Source of the DNA: Halorhodospira sp.
GTDB taxonomy: Bacteria; Pseudomonadota; Gammaproteobacteria; Nitrococcales; Halorhodospiraceae
NCBI GenBank assembly: GCA_007121755.1
Contig: SKJZ01000158.1
Coordinates: forward strand, 1-18,446
Length of the DNA stretch: 18,446 bases
Direction: 5' to 3'
The stretch's first letter is position 1, and the number at the start of each line of letters is the position of its first letter. The translations under genes were made by a program, and so were the position numbers. This document shows, piece after piece, positions 1 through 6,469 of this stretch. Under the pieces are notes generated by a model. That model had not been told where the DNA came from and ran no database searches. It saw nothing but the letters and a program-made list of their open reading frames with translations.

Positions 1-80
1 AGCGGCAGTCCGGCCCGCTTGGCCTGTTCGCGGAGCCGGGCCTCGATTTCGTCGGAGACGTAGAAATGCAGTTGCGACAT
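1..80 (-). CDS. Ribbon-helix-helix antitoxin-like protein (5' part only)
   Basis: Only the first 26 codons lie in the window; the gene runs off the left edge. The translation begins MSQLHFYVSDEIEARLREQA and continues KRAGLPL. This is a short beta-strand with alternating hydrophobic residues, followed by an amphipathic helix, as in ribbon-helix-helix (CopG/VapB-like) DNA-binding antitoxins. Proteins with this start usually repress their own operon and are followed by a toxin gene such as a PIN-domain RNase, which would lie outside the window here. The start is the ATG at 78-80. No strong Shine-Dalgarno sequence is visible upstream. The family call is inferred from the N-terminus alone. Confidence 0.6.
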   Translation of the reverse strand, partial: MSQLHFYVSDEIEARLREQAKRAGLP

Positions 81-97
81 GGCTGATCACCGGGATG

Positions 98-112
98 TAT
101 GTGGCATATGTG
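98..112. promoter_or_regulatory. Direct hexamer repeat upstream of the antitoxin-like gene
   Basis: The hexamer TATGTG occurs at 98-103 and again at 107-112, 9 bp apart, 18 bp upstream of the antitoxin-like start codon. Ribbon-helix-helix repressors often bind short repeated or inverted sites just upstream of their own gene, so this could be an operator. Only the repeat is seen; its role is a guess. The rest of the 81-227 gap shows no convincing promoter or terminator. Confidence 0.25.
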
Positions 113-227
113 AACCAGCCCGAAGTAGCTCCCTCCATCATACATAGCGGGTCAAGTCGGCCGAGGAGTTGCCCCGCCGCAGCGTCCGATTGGCTATTTG
201 CCGATTCGTCCATTGCCGAGCGCCGTT

Positions 228-1427
228 TCACCGTCCCACACTCTGGCACGCAAGAAAGATCCGAAGCAGCCGCGGGTCCTGCTCCTGGAGCCGCTGCCGG
301 GCCTGCCGGTGCGCCCGGTCCTCGCGCAGCGGGTCAGTGCCGATGACTGCCGCCGCGGCGGCGGCGCGCTCGCGGGCGGCGGCGTTACCGATATCCTCCA
401 ACAGCGGCACCGCGTAGCGGCGGGTCAGGACGTACCACGCGGGGAAGTCCTCGGTGGCCAGCGGCGGGTCGAGGTCGATATCCTCGAACGCCCGCCACGC
501 CGGACCCAGCCCCGGATCGCGGAGCAGCGCCGCCGGGGCGGCCTCGGGGCAGTCCCAGCACAGGCGGCACGCCGCCTCCAGCAGCAGGCCGTCGTCGCCG
601 AGGTAGCGGGCGGCGACCAGAAGCCGTTCCAGCAGGATCGGCTCCCGGCGCCACGCCGGCTCGGCGGTGACGGCGGCGCATACCCCTTCCCAGTCGTCCC
701 GGCGCAGGCCGGCGTAACTGGCGTGGAGGCAGGGCTCGCGCGGGTCGAAGGGGCGGCCGTCAAGGGCCCGTCCCAGCGCCGCCCAGTGAGGCGCCAGGTA
801 GTCCCGGTAGCCGGTGCGCAGCCGCTCGCGGGCCGCCGGCTCCAACTCGTCGAGGATCGCCCGCAGGTAGGCGCCGGGGTCGCCGATGGGATCGGGCACC
901 GTCAGCCCGGCCACGAGGCGTTCGTAGGCGCCCAGTTGCGGATGGTCGGGGTGGCGCTCGGCGAGCCGGTCCAAGGCGCGGCGTGCCGGCTCCCGGTCGC
1001 CGGCGGTCAGCGCGCGCTCGAGGTCGGCGGCGAGCACTGTCTCGGCGCTGTTCTCGAAGAGATCCCCCTGGATGCGGTCGTCGGGCGGCGCGTAGCGGGT
1101 AGCCAGGAGGGCATCCAGGTCCGGGTCGCCGGCGAGGGCCAGCGGGCGGCGGTCGTCGCCCCACGCCGTCCACTCGTCCCGGCGGGCCTCCAGCTTGCGG
1201 CGGCGGCAGTGGTCCGCGGCGCCGTGCAACAGCGCCGCGATGCGCTCGCGATTGCCGCGCAGGCGATCGTCGAGGGATTGAAACTCGCCGCGCCGCCACG
1301 CCTGGTAGTCGGCGTAGCCGAGACGCCGGGCCCGGATCAGCATCTCCAGCGGGGCGTACTCGCCCAGTTCCAGGATCAGATCCTCGGCCCAGCGCGCGCC
1401 GGCCGCCTCGTGTTCGGAATCGCTCAT
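228..1427 (-). CDS. Conserved-looking hypothetical protein, mostly helical, former partner of the SNF2 gene
   Basis: This 399-residue protein is not one I can assign to a family. It is charged, leucine/alanine-rich and predicted almost wholly helical, with TPR-like helical stretches (for example around 155-190). A tryptophan-rich segment (FPAWYVLTRR, near residue 345) is the most motif-like part. There is no signal peptide or membrane segment, so it is likely cytoplasmic. The start ATG at 1425-1427 has no Shine-Dalgarno sequence. The first 19 residues are duplicated at 2672-2729, where they overlap the SNF2 stop codon, so this gene was probably once translationally coupled to the helicase and may have a related role. 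A plus-strand Rpn gene now separates them. The long, unbroken frame with normal codon use argues that it is still a gene; whether it is well expressed is uncertain. Confidence 0.85.
   Translation of the reverse strand: MSDSEHEAAGARWAEDLILELGEYAPLEMLIRARRLGYADYQAWRRGEFQSLDDRLRGNRERIAALLHGAADHCRRRKLEARRDEWTAWGDDRRPLALAGDPDLDALLATRYAPPDDRIQGDLFENSAETVLAADLERALTAGDREPARRALDRLAERHPDHPQLGAYERLVAGLTVPDPIGDPGAYLRAILDELEPAARERLRTGYRDYLAPHWAALGRALDGRPFDPREPCLHASYAGLRRDDWEGVCAAVTAEPAWRREPILLERLLVAARYLGDDGLLLEAACRLCWDCPEAAPAALLRDPGLGPAWRAFEDIDLDPPLATEDFPAWYVLTRRYAVPLLEDIGNAAARERAAAAAAVIGTDPLREDRAHRQARQRLQEQDPRLLRIFLACQSVGR
1370..1426 (-). repeat. 57-bp direct repeat, left copy (start of the 399-aa gene)
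   Basis: This segment matches 2672-2728 at 56 of 57 positions in the same orientation. The single difference (g at 1392, a at 2694) is a silent CGC/CGT arginine change in the 399-aa reading frame. This copy is the true 5' end of the intact 399-aa gene. The two copies bracket the Rpn island. Confidence 0.93.
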
Positions 1428-1499
1428 GCGGTATCAGATCAACGGCGCCAAGTCGGGATGGTACTCCTCGTGGAGTGCCGCTGCACTGGAGGCCGCGAT
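1428..1499 (-). pseudogene. Relic of the 3' end of a DUF985 cupin gene
   Basis: Read on the minus strand, this stretch encodes AAALHEEYHPDLAPLI followed by a TGA stop at 1434-1436. The C-terminus of the intact cupin gene (stop at 6470-6472) reads AAAFLEEHHPDLAPLL. At the DNA level 1428-1481 matches 6464-6517 at 47 of 54 positions, including the six bases after the stop codon. Similarity fades upstream, and an in-frame stop occurs at 1500-1502, so only about 20 codons remain. It lies 6 bp before the ATG of the 399-aa gene, so a cupin gene once stood directly upstream of that gene here or in a donor genome. Confidence 0.8.
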
Positions 1500-1505
1500 T
1501 CACCA

Positions 1506-1519
1506 AGACGGCGCCGTCT
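1506..1519. promoter_or_regulatory. 14-bp perfect palindrome, possible operator
   Basis: AGACGGCGCCGTCT is a perfect 14-bp palindrome in the divergent region between the 399-aa gene and the Rpn gene. It shares the half-site CGCCGT with the second palindrome at 1584-1596. It may be a protein-binding site; GC-rich DNA produces such palindromes by chance fairly often. Confidence 0.3.
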
Positions 1520-1580
1520 GGCACTGCTGCCCGCGCGGCAAAAGGCTTGCGTCACGTCTCGTCCAGTTTAGCGTAAACGT

Positions 1581-1609
1581 TCTCGCCGTCACGGCGGATG
1601 CTCTATAGT
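1581..1609 (+). promoter_or_regulatory. Weak candidate promoter for the Rpn gene
   Basis: TATAGT at 1604-1609 matches the sigma-70 -10 consensus at five of six positions. The hexamer 17 bp upstream (TCTCGC, 1581-1586) is a poor -35 element. If it is real, transcription starts near 1616. That would exclude the upstream ATG at 1598 and favour the ATG at 1667 as the protein start. Confidence 0.3.
1584..1596. promoter_or_regulatory. 13-bp palindrome overlapping the candidate Rpn promoter
   Basis: CGCCGTCACGGCG is a perfect inverted repeat around a central C (1590). It sits between the candidate -35 and -10 elements, where a bound repressor would block transcription. Its half-site CGCCGT also occurs in the palindrome at 1506-1519. 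Its function is inferred from position only. Confidence 0.3.
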
Positions 1610-1666
1610 GCAAATCCGGCATGGGTTACCATGTCGGCATCCGAACGGAACTCGGAGCCTTTAGCG

Positions 1667-2635
1667 ATGACGGACCATCCCACCACACCCCACGACGCCC
1701 TGGTCAAGAAGCTCCTGGAGGCCCCGGAGCGCGTCGGCGTGGTGCTGCGCGAGAGCCTCCCGGCGGCCGTGCGCGGCAAACTCGCCGACGCCGACCCGGA
1801 GCCGCTGCCCGGCAGCTACATCGACTCCAGGCTGAAAGAGCAGCGTAGCGACCGGCTCTTTCGGGCGCGGCTCCGGGACGGGCGCACCATCTACCTCTAC
1901 GTGCTCATCGAGCACAAGTCGGAGCCGGACCCGGCCACCCCTGTCCAGTTGCTCGGCTATCTCCAGCGCATCTGGCGGCGTTACGCCGAGCAGAGCCGTG
2001 ACGGGCGGGCGCACCGCTACCGGCACCTGCCGCCGATCCTTCCACTGGTGATCTACAACGGCCGGCCCGAGTGGTCGGCACCGCTGTCGCTGCTGGCGTG
2101 CATCGACGCCGACGACGAGCTGCTGGCCCTGCAACGGGATTTCGGCTACCAGGTCCGCCACCTCCGGCCGGATGAGTGCGATGAGCAGTACTCCGAAGAC
2201 CCGGTGGTCCGTTCAGTGCTGCGGGCGCTGGCCTGGGCGTATGCCCGGAATCTAAACTGGGAGGATCTGGTCCGGTTGCTGCGGGACTTGCCGCCGGGCC
2301 ATCCTATGGAGAAGCCATTGCTGGTGTACATTGCCAGTGTGTACCGGGAGATCGAGAAGGCGGACGTTCGCCGCGCCCTTGAAGAGACCCGGCCGGACAA
2401 TGCGGAGGAGTTGACCATGACCGTGGCGGAAGAGTGGATTCAGCAGGGCGAGCGGCGGGGCGAGCAGAAGGGTGAAGCCAAAGTGCTCCTCTGGCTACTG
2501 GAGGACAAGTTCGGTGCGACCGCCGCGCAGCGTTACCGCCGGCAGGTAAAACAGGCCGACGAGGCGGCGATCAAGCAGTGGTCGAGCCGTATCCTGCGGG
2601 CGGGGACAGTCGAGGAGGTCTTCAACGGCGGGTGA
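1667..2635 (+). CDS. Rpn family (YhgA-like, Transposase_31) PD-(D/E)XK nuclease, full-length product
   Basis: This 322-residue protein belongs to the recombination-promoting nuclease family (PF04754), often labelled putative transposase. The nuclease core is visible: D62 in the SDRLF segment, E82 and K84 in LIEHKSEPDP, then Q94 before LLGYLQRIW. The LPLVIYNG strand at 124-131 is also typical. The C-terminal part (about 230-322) is helical and contains three xxGE tetrapeptides. E. coli Rpn proteins are DNA endonucleases that promote RecA-independent recombination, and more recently were reported as toxic antiphage proteins held back by their own separately translated C-terminal domain. I chose the ATG at 1667 because CGGAG lies 10 bp upstream and the family usually starts shortly before a PHD motif (here TPHDAL). 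ATGs at 1598 and 1631 are alternatives. The gene is alone on the plus strand inside a minus-strand operon, flanked by 57-bp repeats. Confidence 0.9.
   Translation: MTDHPTTPHDALVKKLLEAPERVGVVLRESLPAAVRGKLADADPEPLPGSYIDSRLKEQRSDRLFRARLRDGRTIYLYVLIEHKSEPDPATPVQLLGYLQRIWRRYAEQSRDGRAHRYRHLPPILPLVIYNGRPEWSAPLSLLACIDADDELLALQRDFGYQVRHLRPDECDEQYSEDPVVRSVLRALAWAYARNLNWEDLVRLLRDLPPGHPMEKPLLVYIASVYREIEKADVRRALEETRPDNAEELTMTVAEEWIQQGERRGEQKGEAKVLLWLLEDKFGATAAQRYRRQVKQADEAAIKQWSSRILRAGTVEEVFNGG
2417..2635 (+). CDS. Candidate intragenic RpnS-like antitoxin (C-terminal product of the Rpn gene)
   Basis: An in-frame ATG at 2417 (Met251 of the full protein) is preceded by GGAGGAG at 2404-2410, with 8 nt between GGAGG and the ATG. 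This is a better ribosome-binding site than the one at the gene's own start. Translation from it gives a 72-residue charged, helical protein starting MTVAEEWIQQGERRGEQKGE. Published work on E. coli Rpn proteins reports that the C-terminal domain is made separately (RpnS), has a helix with variable numbers of four-residue repeats at its dimer interface, and blocks the toxic full-length RpnL. The position, the ribosome-binding site and the repeats fit that design. Separate translation here is inferred, not shown. Confidence 0.65.
   Translation: MTVAEEWIQQGERRGEQKGEAKVLLWLLEDKFGATAAQRYRRQVKQADEAAIKQWSSRILRAGTVEEVFNGG
2441..2476 (+). repeat. Three tandem 12-bp repeats encoding xxGE tetrapeptides
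   Basis: Three consecutive 12-bp units encode QQGE, RRGE and QKGE (residues 259-270 of the Rpn protein). Each has the form (c/a)(a/g)g followed by a glycine and a glutamate codon. The unit length preserves the frame, so copy number can change without disrupting the protein. Four-residue repeats of varying number in this helix are reported for other Rpn C-terminal domains. Confidence 0.8.
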
Positions 2636-2643
2636 TTCGCTAA

Positions 2644-2668
2644 CAGCGTCCCCCGTATGGGGGCACTG
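2644..2668. other. GC-rich hairpin between the Rpn and SNF2 stop codons
   Basis: CCCCC (2650-2654) and GGGGG (2659-2663) enclose the tetraloop GTAT. Outer CAG (2644-2646) can pair with CTG (2666-2668) across a small internal loop. It lies between two convergent genes, so it could end transcription from either side, but no T-run follows on either strand. It could also be a remnant of a mobile-element end at the right boundary of the island. Confidence 0.4.
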
Positions 2669-2671
2669 ACC

Positions 2672-2728
2672 CCAGGATCAGATCCTCGGCCCAACGCGCG
2701 CCGGCCGCCTCGTGTTCGGAATCGCTCA
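2672..2728 (-). repeat. 57-bp direct repeat, right copy
   Basis: This is the second copy of the sequence at 1370-1426, with one silent difference. It lies directly against the SNF2 stop codon and looks like the original junction, because the 399-aa gene start here overlaps the helicase stop and has a strong ribosome-binding site. Confidence 0.93.
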
Positions 2729-5700
2729 CACCCCCTCCTCCAGCGGCTCCAGCAGTGCGGCGAGGTCGTCGGGCTCGAGCAGCGCCCCCGCCTCCCCGCC
2801 GTTCTCGCCGTACACCCCGGCGGCCAGTTCCGCCTTCTCGGCTTGGAGGCGCTGGATGCGCTCTTCCACCGTGCCCGCGCAGATGAGCCGGTAGACAAAG
2901 ACGGGCCGATCCTGGCCGATGCGGTGGGCGCGGTCGGTGGCCTGGGCCTCGGCGGCCGGGTTCCACCACGGGTCGTAGTGGATAACGGTGTCGGCGGCGG
3001 TGAGGTTGAGCCCGGTGCCGCCGGCCTTCAGCGACAGCAGCATCACCGGGACGTCGCCGCGCTGGAAGCGCTCCACCACCGCCTCCCGGTCGCGGGTCGC
3101 GCCGGTGAGCGCGACCCACTCCACACCGAGTCGCCGCAGGGCGTTCTCGATGAGGGCGAGCATCTCGGTGAACTGCGAGAAGATCAAGACCCGGCGCCCC
3201 TCCTCCGCCAACTCCTCCACCAATCCGGTCAGCGCCTCCAGCTTGGCCGAAGCGGCGCGGCGGCGGGCGGCGCGGCGCTCGTCCTGGCCGGCCGCCACTT
3301 TGACCAGACGCGGATCGCAGCAGACCTGGCGGAGCTTGAGCAGGGCGTCGAGGATCTCGATGCGGGAGCGGGCCAGCCCCTTGTCGTCCATGACCCGGCG
3401 CAGGTGCTCGTGGACCGAGAGCCGGACGCTCTCGTAGAGATCGCGCTGGGCCTCGTCCATCTCCACGCGGCGCACGATCTCGGTCTTGGCCGGCAGCTCG
3501 GCGGCGACCTGATCCTTGCGCCGGCGGAGCAGGAAGGGGCGGATGCGGGCGGCCAGGGCGCGAGCGCGCACCGGGTCGCCGTGCTCTTCGATGGGGCGGC
3601 GGTAGCGCCGGCGGAAGGTCTTCTCGTCGCCCAGGAAGCCGGGCATCAGGAAGTGGAAGAGGCTCCACAGCTCGCCCAGGTGGTTCTCCAGCGGCGTGCC
3701 GGTGAGGCAGAGCCGCTGGCGGGCGCGCAGCCGGCGGGCGGCGCGGGCGGTCTGGGCGCGGGGGTTCTTGATCTGCTGCGCTTCGTCGAGGATCACCAAG
3801 TGGTACTCCCGGGCGGCCAGGATCTCGGCGTCCCGGCGCAGCAGGGCGTAGCTGGTGACGATCAGGTCGGTCCCCTCCGGGGCGGAGGCACCGCGCCCAG
3901 CACCGTGGTAGAGCGCCACCCGCAGCCGTGGCGCGAAGCGCTCGGCCTCGCGCCGCCAATTCCACAGCACGCTGGTGGGCGCCACCACCAGGCTGGGGCG
4001 GTCGGCGCGGCCCGCGGTCCGCTCACCGAGCAGGTGGGCGAGGGTCTGGAGGGTCTTGCCCAGACCCATATCGTCGGCCAGCACGCCGCCGAAGCCCTCC
4101 TCGTACAGCAACCGCATCCACGCCAGGCCGGTTGCCTGATAGGGGCGCAGAGAGACCGCCAAATCCGGCGGCGCGGCGGCCGGCTCCAGCGGGCGCGCCA
4201 GGCGCTCGGCCAGGCGGCGCAGGCGCTCGCCGCCTTGCCACTGCCAACCGGCCGTCTCCAAATCGTGCAAGCGGAGCGCGTCGGAGACCGGCAGGCGTAG
4301 CCGCCCCTCGGCGTCCAGCGCAGTCTCGCGGTCGTAAAGCTCCACCAGGGTGGCGAGCAGCGGCCGCAGGCGCCGCAGCGGCATTACCACGGCGCGGCCG
4401 TCGGGCAGCGGGACGGTAAGGTGGCCGTCGTCCGGGCGATCGTCGCGCTCCTGGAGCCGTTCGCCGGGTGGCAGGTCGCGCAGCGCGGCGAGCAGCGGCG
4501 GCAGCAGGTCGATGCGCTCGCCGTCGACCACTACGCCGAGGCCAATGCCGAACCAGCCGCCGTCGCCCTCGGTGATCCGTGCGTCCCACGCCTCCGGCTC
4601 GCGCGGAACCGGCAGCGGAAAGTCCGCGTCGACCTCGATCCGCCAACCGCCGGCGCGCAACCGCGGCAGCCCGTCGGCAAGGAAGGTCCGCCACTCCGCC
4701 TCGCCAGACGCGGCGTAGAGCTGCCGCGGCGCATCGTCCGGCCCCTCCGGCAGGAAGGGGAAATCGCCGGGCAACATCGGCAGCGCCTCCACCAACTCGG
4801 CCGCGAACCGCGCCTCCTCCGCCGGGTCGCGGTGGATCTCCAGCAACTCGCCGCCGGCGACGCGCTCCACGCGGGGCTCCGGCTCCGACGCCGGCAGATC
4901 GGCTTTCCGCCCCTGCGCCTCGTAGCGGAACCGCAACTCGGCCGTGGCGATCTGTTCGGCGACATCGTGGAACGCGGGGAGGCGGTAGCGCGGCACCCGC
5001 CGCGCCCCCAGGCGGAGAATCGGCGCCGGCGGCGTGCGGACCGGACGCGCGGTGAGCCGATGGGGCTCGGGGAGCACGGAGGGATCGCCCGCGGCGAGAC
5101 CGTGCGCCCCCGGCGACCGGCACAGACTCTCGTGGAACGTGGATGCCTCGTCGCGGTCGAGCCACGGGGTCTCGCCGACGGCCGTGCAGAGCGCTTCCGG
5201 CATCCCCGTCTCCAACGGCCCGACGGCGCCGTCGAGCACATACCGGCAACAGTCTCCTCCGGCAAGGACGAACGCCGCGGCTCCGGTGTCGCCGTCCACC
5301 GCGAATACCGGGCGCTGGCGGCCGTCCTCACGCAGCCGCCAGACCAATCGCCCCGGACGGGGTTCGCCCAGGATCAGCGGCGCGGTGGCGGGGTCGTCCC
5401 AGTGGGCGCGACCGGTGGCCGCCATGCCCTCCAACAAAACCCCGGTGTGGGCCGCCGGCACGCGCCAGGCGCTGCCGCCGGCCCGGCTCGGCGCCGGGAC
5501 GCCGTGCCGGCTCAGGGGGCGCAGAAGCTGCAGGTCGCTATCGCGCAGCAACTTCGGCGGCTGCACCAGGTGCGTATCGCGCAGCGTGAAGCCGCGCGGG
5601 AAGAGGTAGCCCCCGTGGTCGAGCCGCTTGCCGCCGGTGCCGACGCACAACTCCACGACCAGCCCGCCGCCGTCACCGTCCGCGCCGGCAACATAGAGCA

Positions 5701-6088
5701 GGCGCTGACCGGACGCCGCGCCATCCTCCTCGGTGGAGACGGTCCCGCGCAGGCGGATCAGCCACGCCTTGTCGTCTTCGGTGCCGGACCCTTGACCGGC
5801 TTCGGCGCCATCATCGCCCCCTTCGGCACCGGCCAACAGGGCGGCCACCACGTGCTTGCACTGCACCCCCACGGGGCAGTCGCAATCCCCGGCGGGGGCG
5901 CCGTCGTCTCCCCACTCAATGAAGACGGAGTATGGCCGCGGCCGGGTCCCTTCCACCTCGGCGCTCACCGCCCGGCCGCGCTCGTCCCGCTCCAGACGCG
6001 CGACGAGCCCGCGGCGGTGGTAGGCTTCGCCGCGCGTCCAGGTGGCCGGATCGAAAAAGTGGCTCAACGCGGTGGAGTCGTCATTCAT
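2726..6088 (-). CDS. SWIM zinc finger / SNF2-family DEAD-box-like helicase
   Basis: This 1120-residue protein is predicted to be an ATP-driven DNA translocase of the Swi2/Snf2 family. An N-terminal SWIM zinc finger uses C69, C71, C77 and H79 (CDCPVGVQCKH). A long, poorly conserved region follows to about 640. The ATPase core includes DDMGLGKT (Walker A, about 672-679), DEAQ (about 767-770), TGTPLENHLGELWSLFHFL, the LIFSQFTEML segment (about 966) and QATDRAHRIGQ (motif VI, about 1048-1058). All ATPase motifs look intact. Bacterial proteins of this type are usually soluble; their cellular role is mostly undefined. I chose the ATG at 6086-6088 because the sequence from MNDDSTALSHFF on looks like the domain start; an upstream frame extends to 6178 but overlaps the DUF2007 gene. 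That gene's stop is 26 bp upstream, suggesting one transcript. Confidence 0.93.
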   Translation of the reverse strand: MNDDSTALSHFFDPATWTRGEAYHRRGLVARLERDERGRAVSAEVEGTRPRPYSVFIEWGDDGAPAGDCDCPVGVQCKHVVAALLAGAEGGDDGAEAGQGSGTEDDKAWLIRLRGTVSTEEDGAASGQRLLYVAGADGDGGGLVVELCVGTGGKRLDHGGYLFPRGFTLRDTHLVQPPKLLRDSDLQLLRPLSRHGVPAPSRAGGSAWRVPAAHTGVLLEGMAATGRAHWDDPATAPLILGEPRPGRLVWRLREDGRQRPVFAVDGDTGAAAFVLAGGDCCRYVLDGAVGPLETGMPEALCTAVGETPWLDRDEASTFHESLCRSPGAHGLAAGDPSVLPEPHRLTARPVRTPPAPILRLGARRVPRYRLPAFHDVAEQIATAELRFRYEAQGRKADLPASEPEPRVERVAGGELLEIHRDPAEEARFAAELVEALPMLPGDFPFLPEGPDDAPRQLYAASGEAEWRTFLADGLPRLRAGGWRIEVDADFPLPVPREPEAWDARITEGDGGWFGIGLGVVVDGERIDLLPPLLAALRDLPPGERLQERDDRPDDGHLTVPLPDGRAVVMPLRRLRPLLATLVELYDRETALDAEGRLRLPVSDALRLHDLETAGWQWQGGERLRRLAERLARPLEPAAAPPDLAVSLRPYQATGLAWMRLLYEEGFGGVLADDMGLGKTLQTLAHLLGERTAGRADRPSLVVAPTSVLWNWRREAERFAPRLRVALYHGAGRGASAPEGTDLIVTSYALLRRDAEILAAREYHLVILDEAQQIKNPRAQTARAARRLRARQRLCLTGTPLENHLGELWSLFHFLMPGFLGDEKTFRRRYRRPIEEHGDPVRARALAARIRPFLLRRRKDQVAAELPAKTEIVRRVEMDEAQRDLYESVRLSVHEHLRRVMDDKGLARSRIEILDALLKLRQVCCDPRLVKVAAGQDERRAARRRAASAKLEALTGLVEELAEEGRRVLIFSQFTEMLALIENALRRLGVEWVALTGATRDREAVVERFQRGDVPVMLLSLKAGGTGLNLTAADTVIHYDPWWNPAAEAQATDRAHRIGQDRPVFVYRLICAGTVEERIQRLQAEKAELAAGVYGENGGEAGALLEPDDLAALLEPLEEGV

Positions 6089-6114
6089 GCCGATGGGTGG
6101 TGCCGGTAGCTGGT

Positions 6115-6417
6115 CTATTGCCCGCAATTCCAGCAGGCGCTGAATTGCCCTTCGATTCGCTCGCCGCAGCGCCGGCACGTCCAGTCGGGGCCGGGCTCAG
6201 CCTGGGGGGCCAGGGTCTCGGAGATGATGCGGGTAGCCAGGGGCTCGTCGTCATCGCGCAGTACCCAAAGCTCGGGCCAGACCTCGTTCGGAGGGAGTTC
6301 TCCGATGCCTCCGGCGAGCAGCCGGTTGCGAACGGTGCAGTGGACGCCGCGCTCTTCGAGCACCTGCTCCAAGTGGCCGACCATAAGGGGGTCGCTGTCG
6401 GTGTACACGCGTTTCAC
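6115..6417 (-). CDS. DUF2007 protein with C-terminal zinc ribbon
   Basis: This 100-residue protein begins VKRVYTDSDPLMVGHLEQVL, and GELPPNEVWPELWVL follows. That is the DUF2007 (putative signal-transducing/PII-like) fold found in small bacterial proteins. The C-terminus has two CxxC pairs (CRRC and CWNC within about 20 residues), a rubredoxin-like zinc ribbon. The GTG at 6415-6417 was chosen because GGAGG lies 4 nt upstream and homologues begin MKR-(V/L)Y; the longer frame to 6450 adds an unlikely N-terminus. It lies 52 bp after the cupin gene and 26 bp before the SNF2 helicase. Its function is unknown; the context suggests co-expression with the helicase. Confidence 0.85.
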   Translation of the reverse strand: MKRVYTDSDPLMVGHLEQVLEERGVHCTVRNRLLAGGIGELPPNEVWPELWVLRDDDEPLATRIISETLAPQAEPGPDWTCRRCGERIEGQFSACWNCGQ

Positions 6418-6469
6418 AAAACCTCCGAGGGTGGAGCCGCCGGTTCTCACTCATGATGCGCGCGCGGTA

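Larger units (their letters stand above)
2640..2729 (-). pseudogene. Truncated 5' stub of the 399-aa gene
   Basis: GTG at 2727-2729 overlaps the SNF2 TGA as GTGA. It opens VSDSEHEAAGARWAEDLIL, identical to the first 19 residues of the intact 399-aa protein apart from the start codon. After position 2672 the frame leaves the homologous sequence (GSVPPYGGRC) and stops at 2640, giving 29 codons. GGAGGAGG at 2734-2741 is a strong, well-placed ribosome-binding site. The stub therefore keeps the ancestral translation signals while the rest of the gene lies 1.2 kb away. Confidence 0.85.

Noticed and set aside
198..1571. Long plus-strand open frame (457 codons) opposite the 399-aa gene
   Set aside because: It is the antisense shadow of the minus-strand gene; composition is Arg/Gly/Val-rich with no recognisable domain, as expected of a GC-rich mirror frame.
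1598..2635. Rpn gene as an active transposase of an insertion sequence
   Set aside because: The family is named putative transposase in databases, but no terminal inverted repeats or short target duplication surround it, and biochemical work on E. coli members supports a nuclease.
2657..6109. Long plus-strand frames opposite the SNF2 gene (547 and 562 codons)
   Set aside because: The minus strand carries complete helicase motifs; the plus-strand translations are low-complexity and lack domain signals.
6251..6454. Alternative frame beginning MSENRRLHPRR near the DUF2007 gene
   Set aside because: It is out of frame with the recognisable DUF2007/zinc-ribbon sequence. The GTG at 6417 with GGAGG upstream explains the gene. 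The resemblance of ATGAGTGA after the cupin stop to the 399-aa start is too short to interpret.
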